A stretch of 5,569 bases of DNA, taken from positions 1 through 5,569 of the forward strand of contig CALMQD010000488.1 in the NCBI GenBank assembly GCA_937871415.1, written 5' to 3'. This document shows positions 1 to 4,565 of this stretch, in pieces. The DNA is from an uncultured Phycisphaerales bacterium (GTDB taxonomy: Bacteria; Planctomycetota; Phycisphaerae; Phycisphaerales; UBA1924). The notes under the pieces were generated by a model that worked only from the letters and a program-made list of their open reading frames with translations, did no database searches and was not told the origin of the DNA. Position 1 is the stretch's first letter. Each line of letters opens with the position of its first letter. Both the position numbers and the translations under genes were made by a program.

Positions 1-1
1 C

Positions 2-445
2 GAGTTCATCAGCCCCACCAATCCGCTCTGGGGCATCGAGTACGAGCAGTTCGTGCGCGGGTGCCACCTGGGCATCTTCCCCAGCGCCTACGAGCCGTGG
101 GGGTACACGCCGCTGGAGTGCATGGCGCTGGGCGTGCCCGCCGTCACCAGCGACCTCTCGGGATTCGGGCGTTACGTGCAGCAGACGCACCCGGAGATGG
201 AGTCCGGCCCCGGCGGCGCGCTCTACATCCTCAAACGCCGCGGGCGGAGTTTCCACGACGCGGCCGCGAACCTCGCGCACCACCTGCTCGAGTTCTGCCG
301 CCTCGACCGGCGCGAGCGCATCAACGTCCGCAACCAGATCGAGCAGCGCTCGTGGGACTTCGACTGGACCAAACTCGCTCGCGCCTACGACTGGGCCCAG
401 GACCTGGCCATGGCGCGCGTCGCCGCGGAGCAGGCCGGGTTCTAA
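2..445 (+). CDS. Glycogen synthase, eukaryotic GT3 type (C-terminal part, 5' end outside window)
   Basis: This is the last 147 codons of a glycogen synthase, which transfers glucose from UDP-glucose to the non-reducing end of glycogen in the cytoplasm. The visible part is the C-terminal Rossmann half of a GT-B fold. Residues 15-56 (numbered from the window edge) closely follow the yeast and animal GYS signature: EQFVRGCHLGIFPS, then YEPWGYTPLEC, then LSGFG. The E-x7-E pair (E31 and E39) matches the catalytic and nucleotide-sugar-binding glutamates of retaining GT-B enzymes. Residues 74-82 (LYILKRRGR) and the arginine-rich stretch R103, R104, R106, R110, R116 match the helix that senses glucose-6-phosphate in eukaryotic enzymes, so allosteric activation is plausible (inference). 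The protein ends about 30 residues after this helix, without the serine-rich phosphorylated tail of animal and fungal enzymes. The bacterial GlgA (GT5) family lacks these motifs. The frame is open to the left edge, so the start is not visible. Its TAA overlaps the TAG of the convergent aminotransferase gene. Confidence 0.93.
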   Translation, partial: EFISPTNPLWGIEYEQFVRGCHLGIFPSAYEPWGYTPLECMALGVPAVTSDLSGFGRYVQQTHPEMESGPGGALYILKRRGRSFHDAAANLAHHLLEFCRLDRRERINVRNQIEQRSWDFDWTKLARAYDWAQDLAMARVAAEQAGF

Positions 446-1641
446 CTCATCAACTTGGCCAGCACCGCCAGACCGCCGTCGAGCGAGCGCTGGCTCGCGG
501 CGTAGGACAGCCGGAAGTGCGTACCCCGCCGGCTGAAGACACTCCCCGGGATCACCAGCACGTTCCGCTCCAGCGCCCTCGTGATGAACTGTTCGTCGCT
601 CAGGCCCAGGTGCTCGGGCACGCGCGGGAACGCGTAGAACGCGCCGCCGGGCTTGACCACCTCCGTCACCTTCCCCAGGCGTTCGACCACCGCGTCGCGC
701 CGGCCCCGGTACGCCGCGATGTGCTCACGCATGTCGTAATCGAGCGCCGCGCTCATCGCGTGCTGCAGCGGCGACGGGGCGCACACGAACGTGTACTGCT
801 GGAGTTTGTTCATCTCCTCGATGAGCGTCCGCGGGCCCGCGGCATAGCCCAATCGCCACCCCGTCACCCCGTACGTCTTGCCGAACCCGCGCACCACCAG
901 CACGCCCTCGCTCGCCCCGCCGAAGCGCGCCGGGCTCGGGCACACCCGCTTGGCCGGGTCGAGCGGCGAGGGCTCCCGCGCGTCGTCGTACGTGAACTCG
1001 TCGTAGATCTCGTCCGAGATCAGCAGGATGCCCCGCGACCGACACAAGTCCCACAGTTCGCGGCACTCCTTCCCGCTCGCGACCACGCCCGCCGGATTCG
1101 ACGGCGTGTTGAGCAGCACGATCTTGGTCCTGGGCGTGATGAGCTTCTCGACCCGCTCCGCTTTGAGGCGAAAGTCCGGGTAGGTATCGCACATCACCGG
1201 CACTCCCCCGACCAGGCGCGTCAGGTGCGGGTACATGACGAAGTACGGATCACCGAAGATGACCTCGTCGCCCGGGTTGAGCAGGGCCATGAACGCGAGC
1301 ATGAGCGCCCCGCTCGTTCCGGACGAGACCATCACCGACGGACGCTGCGCGTCGGCCGCGCCCGCCGGACGCGAATCGACGTCCCAGCCCAGGTCGGCCT
1401 TCAGGTGGGCCGCGAGGCGGTCGCGCAGGGGCGCGATGCCCTGGGTCACGGTGTAGCCGTTGTGGTTGTTCTCGATCGCCGCGATCGCCGCGCGCTTGAT
1501 CGGGTCGGGCACGGGGAAGTCGGGCTGGCCGATGGAAAGGTTGAACGGGTCCTTGAGTTTCGCGCCCAGGTCAAAGACCTTGCGGATCCCCGAGGCGTTG
1601 ATCCCGAGCGTCCGCTGCGACAACAAGGCACGCATGTCCAT
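442..1641 (-). CDS. Class I/II PLP-dependent aminotransferase, aspartate aminotransferase-like
   Basis: This 399-residue, cytosolic fold-type I aminotransferase has the usual length of the AspAT subfamily I-gamma. Recognisable positions are the N-terminal IGQPDF (37-42), the PLP-phosphate loop SSGTSGAL (106-113), N182 in NTPSNPAG (ring contact), D210 and Y213 in SDEIYDEF (pyridine nitrogen and O3'), the Schiff-base lysine K255 in GFGKTYGVTGWRLGY with R263 (phosphate), and R377 in HFRLSYA (substrate alpha-carboxylate). All catalytic residues are present, so it should be active. The amino-group donor cannot be fixed from sequence: aspartate, alanine or aromatic amino acids are possible. The frame extends upstream to 1746, but those 35 codons run through the upstream terminator hairpin and are not family-like. 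A GGAGG lies 5 nt before the ATG at 1641, which I chose. The ATG two codons later (1635) is also possible. An extended -10 just upstream suggests its own promoter. Confidence 0.93.
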   Translation of the reverse strand: MDMRALLSQRTLGINASGIRKVFDLGAKLKDPFNLSIGQPDFPVPDPIKRAAIAAIENNHNGYTVTQGIAPLRDRLAAHLKADLGWDVDSRPAGAADAQRPSVMVSSGTSGALMLAFMALLNPGDEVIFGDPYFVMYPHLTRLVGGVPVMCDTYPDFRLKAERVEKLITPRTKIVLLNTPSNPAGVVASGKECRELWDLCRSRGILLISDEIYDEFTYDDAREPSPLDPAKRVCPSPARFGGASEGVLVVRGFGKTYGVTGWRLGYAAGPRTLIEEMNKLQQYTFVCAPSPLQHAMSAALDYDMREHIAAYRGRRDAVVERLGKVTEVVKPGGAFYAFPRVPEHLGLSDEQFITRALERNVLVIPGSVFSRRGTHFRLSYAASQRSLDGGLAVLAKLMS

Positions 1642-1643
1642 GA

Positions 1644-1651
1644 CCACCTCC
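1644..1651 (-). promoter_or_regulatory. Shine-Dalgarno sequence that fixes the aminotransferase start
   Basis: On the minus strand GGAGGTGG precedes the ATG at 1641, with 5 nt between GGAGG and the start. No comparable site precedes the upstream in-frame start at 1746. It is the main reason for the 399-residue call. Confidence 0.75.
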
Positions 1652-1668
1652 GCATGAGACCCGGCGCA

Positions 1669-1677
1669 AGCGTAACA
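1669..1677 (-). promoter_or_regulatory. Candidate extended -10 promoter of the aminotransferase gene
   Basis: The minus strand reads TGTTACGCT, an extended -10 (TG-N-TACGCT). It would place the transcription start near 1662, about 20 nt before the ATG. No good -35 element is visible at 17 bp spacing. It lies downstream of the terminator at 1739-1776, so it would give the aminotransferase a separate transcript. Only one motif supports it. Confidence 0.35.
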
Positions 1678-1738
1678 CCCCCGGAGTGCACCAACGCCCA
1701 GAGCCCGAACCGCCGGGTTGGAGGCGACGGGCCGGGCC

Positions 1739-1776
1739 AAAAACACAACCGGCGGCCCGATCCGGACCGCCGGTTG
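1739..1776 (-). terminator. Intrinsic terminator of the minus-strand RNA unit
   Basis: On the minus strand CAACCGGCGG (1776-1767) pairs perfectly with CCGCCGGTTG (1755-1746). Three further pairs (one G-U) close a GGATC loop, giving a 13-bp stem. TGTTTTT follows immediately. This is a textbook rho-independent terminator. On the plus strand the stem is followed by ACGCTTGTTT, a much poorer tract, so it points leftward. It ends the transcript predicted to start near 2137 and lies about 98 bp upstream of the aminotransferase start. Confidence 0.88.
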
Positions 1777-1793
1777 ACGCTTGTTTCGCGTAC

Positions 1794-1872
1794 GGGGCTT
1801 TTCGAACCCGGGCTTCTCAGCCCGCTATTCGAACAGACTCCGTCGAGCTGCGCTCCTTAGAGAGCAAGCCCC
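1794..1872 (-). other. Predicted four-way junction (cloverleaf-like) inside the putative RNA
   Basis: On the minus strand GGGGCTT (1872-1866) pairs perfectly with AAGCCCC (1800-1794). The enclosed sequence is three consecutive hairpins with a single unpaired linker base: GCTC-TCTAAG-GAGC (1865-1852); CAGCTC-GACG-GAGTCTG (1850-1834, one bulged T); and a long hairpin (1833-1801) with TTCGAA/TTCGAA at its base, a 3x2 internal loop and CGGGCT-GAGA-AGCCCG with a GNRA loop at its tip. Length (79 nt) and the 7-bp closing stem recall a tRNA. There is no T-loop, no 7-nt anticodon loop and no CCA end, so it is not a tRNA gene. Confidence 0.5.
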
Positions 1873-1892
1873 TTCTGAATGCCGTAGGTCAC
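1857..1892 (-). CDS. Possible 11-codon leader or mini-ORF with a very strong ribosome binding site
   Basis: GTG at 1892 opens an 11-codon frame, MTYGIQKGLAL, ending in TAA at 1857-1859. AGGAGG (1905-1900) sits 7 nt upstream, an ideal spacing. The last codons lie in the 5' strand of the junction's closing stem, and the stop codon lies in the loop of its first hairpin, so a translating ribosome would unfold the junction. I do not recognise the peptide, and it has no runs of a single amino acid that would suggest classical amino-acid attenuation. It may be a leader peptide, a ribosome-recruiting decoy or chance. The low confidence reflects the tiny size. Confidence 0.3.
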   Translation of the reverse strand: MTYGIQKGLAL

Positions 1893-1893
1893 T

Positions 1894-1915
1894 GGACCAC
1901 CTCCTTTCAAAGAGG
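1894..1915 (-). promoter_or_regulatory. Extended Shine-Dalgarno, sequestered in a hairpin
   Basis: The minus strand carries AAAGGAGGTGGTCC (1907-1894). This is complementary over 14 nt, with one G-U pair, to the canonical bacterial 16S rRNA 3' end (GGAUCACCUCCUUU), well beyond a normal 5-7 nt SD. Immediately upstream, CCTCTT (1915-1910) can pair with AGGAGG (1905-1900) around a UGAA loop, hiding the SD. The pair suggests a gated ribosome landing site in front of the mini-ORF at 1892. The complementarity is seen directly; the gating is inferred. Confidence 0.5.
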
Positions 1916-2141
1916 ACTCGTCGGACCGCCGCGTGGGCACTCCGGTGTTCGGCCGTTGCGACTCGCGTCGCCAGGGCCTCCGCCGGACACGCCGCCCGAC
2001 CCTCTCCCGCGGGCCGTCGCCCGCGGCTCATCGCCCGTTTCCAGAGGCTGCAGTCCCATGGAAGCGGTCGCCACGCCTTGTCCGGTCCGGCCCGTGCGGG
2101 TTGTCCGCGGATGCCGCGGCCGGACGCCTCGTGGTGCGTTC

Positions 2142-2170
2142 ACTATACCTCTTCGGGCCTGATCGGCCAA
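2142..2170 (-). promoter_or_regulatory. Sigma-70-like promoter of the putative structured RNA
   Basis: On the minus strand a -35-like TTGGCC (2170-2165) and a -10 TATAGT (2147-2142) are separated by exactly 17 bp. Transcription would start near 2135-2137. No start codon with an SD follows until the mini-ORF some 245 nt downstream. It is the best-formed two-element promoter in the window and sits between the DUF4112 stop codon and the gene-free stretch. Confidence 0.6.
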
Positions 2171-2178
2171 GGGTTCTT

Positions 2179-2209
2179 GCCGGGACCGCATTTTCTCGAT
2201 GGTCCGGGC
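2179..2209 (-). terminator. Possible weak terminator hairpin after the DUF4112 gene
   Basis: Six bases past the DUF4112 stop codon, GCCCGGACC and GGTCCCGGC form a 9-bp stem with one C-C mismatch around a 13-nt loop. There is no U-tract after it, so intrinsic termination is doubtful. It may be an mRNA-stabilising hairpin or a rho-assisted end. Confidence 0.3.
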
Positions 2210-2214
2210 ACGGG

Positions 2215-2661
2215 TTATCCGCCCAGGTCGATCCGCACCCCGCTCCCGCGCGCGTCGATCCCGAGGATGCGCAGGTTCCGGATATTGGCCTTGAACGCGA
2301 AGTCGAAGACGTCGCCCGCCACGGGCACCAGCCCGACGCCCAGGTCGATGAGGACGTTCGCGAGCATGCGCGCGATCTGGCCCCTGGTCGCGCCGATCTT
2401 CGTCGCCTCGTACACGATGTACAGCGACATCACCGTCGAGACCGCGTCGCCCACGCCCGGCACCAGGCCCAGCAACGGATCGACGCCGATCCGCACCTTC
2501 GTCCCCGGGATCTCGATCGACGAATCGAGCAGCACCGCGAGCTTGCGCAGGCGCTCCACGCGCCGCGCACGATCGCTCGCGCCCGCTCCAACACGATCCG
2601 ATCCGGCGCGCTCGCGCCGGCGTGCCCAGTTCTCGCTCGCCGCGACGTGCATGGTGCTCAT
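2215..2661 (-). CDS. DUF4112 domain protein, small putative membrane protein
   Basis: This 148-residue protein matches the DUF4112 family, whose function is unknown. After a basic, probably disordered N-terminus (residues 1-35, arginine-rich), the domain runs from about 37 to 133: RLRKLAVLLDSSIEIPGT (38-54), GVDPLLGLVPGVGD (59-72), a hydrophobic stretch to about 84, then NVLIDLGVGLVPVAGDVFD (102-120) and FKANIRN (123-129). The two glycine/proline-rich hydrophobic segments, each ending in a PV(A/G)GD or PGVGD turn, look like paired membrane-inserted hairpins; topology is inferred. The start is uncertain. The frame reaches 2703, but AAAGGGGG lies just before the ATG at 2661, chosen here. The ATG at 2652 has more comfortable spacing from the same G-run (10 nt) and would remove three residues. 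It is divergent from the alkyltransferase gene with a 128-bp gap. The family assignment is firm; the cellular role is unknown. Confidence 0.85.
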   Translation of the reverse strand: MSTMHVAASENWARRRERAGSDRVGAGASDRARRVERLRKLAVLLDSSIEIPGTKVRIGVDPLLGLVPGVGDAVSTVMSLYIVYEATKIGATRGQIARMLANVLIDLGVGLVPVAGDVFDFAFKANIRNLRILGIDARGSGVRIDLGG

Positions 2662-2728
2662 ACCCCCTTTGTTCGGGAACCGCGGCGCTCGTTTTCGCCG
2701 CAAGTCACACGCCCCGCACGTGCCGATA

Positions 2729-2766
2729 ACGCGCGCCGGCGCTGTCGGTTGTACGTCGGCGCGCGT
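2729..2766. repeat. 12-bp imperfect inverted repeat in the divergent promoter region
   Basis: ACGCGCGCCGGC (2729-2740) and GTCGGCGCGCGT (2755-2766) are inverted copies with one mismatch, separated by 14 bp. The repeat lies between the divergent DUF4112 and alkyltransferase genes, and its right arm ends 10 bp before the alkyltransferase -10-like element. It may be an operator. GC-rich, low-complexity arms raise the chance that it is fortuitous. Confidence 0.4.
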
Positions 2767-2776
2767 GCGCGTGTTC

Positions 2777-2782
2777 TAGACT
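2777..2782 (+). promoter_or_regulatory. -10-like element for a leaderless alkyltransferase mRNA
   Basis: TAGACT lies 7 nt before the ATG at 2790, so transcription would start at or next to the start codon. No Shine-Dalgarno sequence precedes that ATG, consistent with a leaderless message. No convincing -35 is seen at 17 bp. The same TANACT plus 7-nt arrangement occurs before cdsA. Confidence 0.4.
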
Positions 2783-2789
2783 CGCCGCG

Positions 2790-3494
2790 ATGAGCACCGC
2801 GCTCTCGAGCCCGGCCCCGCACGCACCGGCGCACGCCGCCGCGGCGGTTCCGTGCGCCGTCCCCGAGTGCGACGCGCTGTCGCTGGTGCTGCACGCCGCG
2901 GCGAGCATCCCGCAGGCCTGCATGACGCAGACCGATCCGATCGTTGCGCGCTCGATCGCCACGCCCCTGGGCGAGATGGTCGCGGCCGCGAGTCGCGACG
3001 GGCTCTGCCTGCTGGAGTTCGCCGACCGGCCGTCGCTGGAGCGCGAGGTGCAGACGCTTTCGCGTGTCCTGTCGCGCGGTTTCGTGAGCGAGCGCTCCTC
3101 GTCGTCGTTGGCGCGCCTCGCGCCCGGGCTCGAGCACGTCGACACCGCCCAGGCCGAGCTCGAGGCGTATTTCGCCGGGCGCCTGCGCGATTTCTCCGTC
3201 GCCCTCAACCTCCCCGGCTCGCCCTTCGAACGCCGCGTCTGGGCCCGGCTCCAGACCATCCCCTACGGCGAAACGACCAGTTACGGGCGCATGGCGTTCC
3301 GACTCGGTCAGCCTGGCACGGCCCGCGCCGTCGGGCGCGCCAACGGTCGAAACCGCGTCGCCATCATCGTGCCCTGCCACCGCGTGGTGCACGAGGACGG
3401 GACGCTGTGCGGCTACGGGGGCGGCCTGGAGCGCAAGCAGCGCCTGCTCGATCTCGAGTCCGACACCTCGGTGCAGCCGGCTCTTTTCGCCTGA
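2790..3494 (+). CDS. Methylated-DNA--[protein]-cysteine S-methyltransferase (O6-alkylguanine-DNA alkyltransferase)
   Basis: This 234-residue suicide DNA-repair protein moves an alkyl group from O6-alkylguanine to its own cysteine. The C-terminal domain is diagnostic: FERRVWARLQTIPYG (146-160), the DNA-binding helix with Y165 (TSYGRMA) and R179 (the arginine that intrudes into the helix), N188 in NGRN, the active-site PCHRV with C196 and H197, and GYGGGLERKQRLLDLE (208-223). The N-terminal domain (about 55-135, IATPLGEMVAAA onward) is the usual poorly conserved partner. Residues 1-45 form an alanine/proline-rich extension absent from typical Ogt/MGMT proteins. It lacks a helix-turn-helix, so this is not a full Ada regulator. 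Start choice: ATG 2790 has no SD but has a -10-like TAGACT 7 nt upstream. The ATG at 2922 (residue 45) would give a 190-residue protein nearer family length, but it has no RBS either. The gene is convergent with the zinc-ribbon gene. Confidence 0.92.
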   Translation: MSTALSSPAPHAPAHAAAAVPCAVPECDALSLVLHAAASIPQACMTQTDPIVARSIATPLGEMVAAASRDGLCLLEFADRPSLEREVQTLSRVLSRGFVSERSSSSLARLAPGLEHVDTAQAELEAYFAGRLRDFSVALNLPGSPFERRVWARLQTIPYGETTSYGRMAFRLGQPGTARAVGRANGRNRVAIIVPCHRVVHEDGTLCGYGGGLERKQRLLDLESDTSVQPALFA

Positions 3495-3560
3495 TCGTCC
3501 TCTCCGCCTCGGCCGCGGTCGTCCCCGCCCGCCGACGTCTCTGTGCCGGCATGCGGCGCG

Positions 3561-3588
3561 AAAAAAACCCGGCGCTCAGGGCGCCGGG
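3561..3588 (-). terminator. Intrinsic terminator of the zinc-ribbon gene
   Basis: On the minus strand CCCGGCGC (3588-3581) pairs perfectly with GCGCCGGG (3575-3568) around a 5-nt loop, followed by seven T residues. It lies 50 bp past the zinc-ribbon stop codon and 66 bp past the convergent alkyltransferase stop. On the plus strand the stem is preceded by A7 and followed by CCGGTTT, so rightward termination would be weaker. It may still serve both genes. Confidence 0.88.
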
Positions 3589-3638
3589 CCGGTTTGACAC
3601 GCTTCAATACTTCCACGTCGCGCGGCGCGACGCGGGGT

Positions 3639-4430
3639 TCAGAGGCTCGCCTTTTCCTTCTTGCTCTTGCGCTTGGGCTTGGCCGCCTCGTCGCCGCCGT
3701 TCTCCCACGTCTCGTTTTCCATGTACAGGAAACAGCGGCACGACGGGCAGCGTGTGAGTTTGCCGGTGAGCAGACCGCTGACGGCCTCCACGGGGATCGC
3801 CATCATGCAGGCCGAGCACGAGCACTCGTGGGAGCGTTTGCTGATGATCTCGACGTGGACCATCGCCTCATCGCCGCGCGTCGTGACGAGGTTCTCGAAC
3901 TCGGCGCGGATGGTGGTAGGGATCTTCTCGACCAGGCCGGCCCGTTGTTTGGTCAGTTCGTCCAGCCGGTCCTTGATCTCGGCGTGGCGTGCGTCGCGTT
4001 CGGTCTTGGCGCCGGCGACGATCTTGGCCCGCTCGGCGTGCTGGGCCGAAATCCCCTCGAGCTTCCCCTTCATCTCGTCGAGCTTCGACATGCCCTCGAG
4101 CACCCGAGTCTCGATGCCCGACTTCTCGGTCTTGTAGTTGCCGAGTTCGGTGAGGAAGGCGTTGTACTCCTTGGAGTTCTTCGCCGAGTTCATCTGCTCG
4201 CGGATCGTGCCCATCTTCTTTTCGAGCCGCGCCGCTTCACCCTCTTCGTTGGCCAGAGTCGCTTTGAGCTTCTTGGCCTCCTCCTCGAGTTGCTGCTTGT
4301 TGGTGTCGAGGGTCTTGAGCAGTGTGGACTGCTGGGAAAGAAAACGCTCCGCTTGGTCGAGGCGATTCCTCAACCCGCGGAGCTGTTTGTCGACCCGGAA
4401 CAAATCGAGAAGCTGCTGGGTAACGCTCAT
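3639..4430 (-). CDS. Coiled-coil protein with C-terminal C4-type zinc ribbon (CT398/DUF164-like)
   Basis: This 263-residue protein has a long charged alpha-helical region (about 1-168) with heptad-like leucine and lysine/glutamate repeats, predicted to form an antiparallel coiled coil. It contains the family's central NSKEYNAFLTEL turn (85-96). A C-terminal zinc ribbon follows, with ligands C205-x2-C208 and C228-x2-C231. Extra cysteines C203 and C233 flank these symmetrically. The tail (250-263) is lysine-rich. The architecture matches the zf-RING_7/CT398 family, widespread in bacteria, where a scaffolding or nucleic-acid-associated role has been suggested but the biochemistry is poorly defined. 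It has no signal peptide or membrane segment, so it is cytoplasmic. The ATG at 4430 is preceded by TAGGAG at 4-nt spacing, and an extended -10 promoter lies about 40 bp upstream. A strong terminator follows, so it is probably monocistronic. Lysine is unusually common for such high-GC DNA, as the coiled coil requires. Confidence 0.88.
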   Translation of the reverse strand: MSVTQQLLDLFRVDKQLRGLRNRLDQAERFLSQQSTLLKTLDTNKQQLEEEAKKLKATLANEEGEAARLEKKMGTIREQMNSAKNSKEYNAFLTELGNYKTEKSGIETRVLEGMSKLDEMKGKLEGISAQHAERAKIVAGAKTERDARHAEIKDRLDELTKQRAGLVEKIPTTIRAEFENLVTTRGDEAMVHVEIISKRSHECSCSACMMAIPVEAVSGLLTGKLTRCPSCRCFLYMENETWENGGDEAAKPKRKSKKEKASL

Positions 4431-4467
4431 TGGACTCCTACCCGTGCCAGGTTGTCAGCCGCATCCA

Positions 4468-4476
4468 AGTATACCA
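4468..4476 (-). promoter_or_regulatory. Extended -10 promoter of the zinc-ribbon gene
   Basis: The minus strand reads TGGTATACT, an extended -10 (TG-N-TATACT) with five of six consensus bases in the hexamer. The start would lie near 4461, giving a leader of about 30 nt that includes the SD at 4440-4435. The -35 position holds only CGGACG, which fits reliance on the extended -10. It separates this gene from the upstream cdsA. Confidence 0.55.
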
Positions 4477-4565
4477 CGCTGATACCCGCACGTCCGTTCG
4501 GATGAAATACATACGAACCGCGTGCGAATGGATGATCCGGGGGTGAAAGTGGGCAATCCGGGGTG

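Larger units (their letters stand above)
1739..2137 (-). ncRNA. Putative structured non-coding RNA, about 400 nt, class not recognised
   Basis: This stretch begins just after a sigma-70-like promoter and ends at a strong intrinsic terminator. No reading frame inside it resembles a protein: frames in the region are arginine-, glycine- and alanine-rich shadows. By eye the minus-strand RNA can form many helices. From 5' to 3' they are: CCACG (2134-2130) with CGTGG (2075-2071); GTCCGGCC (2125-2118) with GGCCGGAC (2092-2085), enclosing a GCGG-CAT-CCGC hairpin; a stem at 2067-2035 with one mismatch; CCGCGGGC-GACG-GCCCGCGG at 2026-2007; an outer helix joining 1997-1983 to 1952-1935 around GCGAC-GCGA-GTCGC (1971-1958, a GNRA loop); an SD-sequestering hairpin at 1915-1900; and a four-way junction at 1872-1794. 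I looked for tmRNA, RNase P RNA, SRP RNA, 6S RNA, T-box and common riboswitch signatures and found none. It could be a free regulatory RNA, or a leader whose readthrough would reach the aminotransferase gene. Transcription and fold are inferred. Confidence 0.55.

Noticed and set aside
1809..1824. CTGAGA motif resembling a TPP riboswitch
   Set aside because: CTGAGA is only part of a GAGA-capped hairpin; the required ACCTGAT/GGATAATGCC portion is absent.
61..1860. A 599-codon open frame on the plus strand across the glycogen synthase end, the aminotransferase and beyond
   Set aside because: It is arginine/proline/alanine-rich with no motif, and lies antisense to a motif-complete aminotransferase. 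It is a stop-poor shadow of high-GC DNA.
1794..1872. tRNA gene
   Set aside because: The cloverleaf-like outline lacks a 7-nt anticodon loop, the T-loop and D-loop consensus, and a CCA-compatible end.
1894..1908. Plus-strand match to the 3' end of 16S rRNA (GGACCACCTCCTTT)
   Set aside because: No other 16S-like sequence precedes it. It is better explained as an extended SD on the minus strand.
1739..2137. tmRNA or RNase P RNA
   Set aside because: No CCA end, no T-loop helix of tmRNA, no plausible resume-codon tag; none of the RNase P universal segments (such as GGAAAGUC or GACAGAA) is present on either strand.
1825..2191. Minus-strand frames of 68 and 94 codons inside the gene-free stretch
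   Set aside because: Arg/Gly/Ala-rich, no recognisable domain, no RBS. The longer one starts upstream of the predicted promoter.
1781..2793. Long plus-strand frames over the gene-free stretch and DUF4112
   Set aside because: Low-complexity composition, no SD, antisense to DUF4112 and to the predicted RNA; two overlapping frames look equally 'open', which is typical of GC bias.
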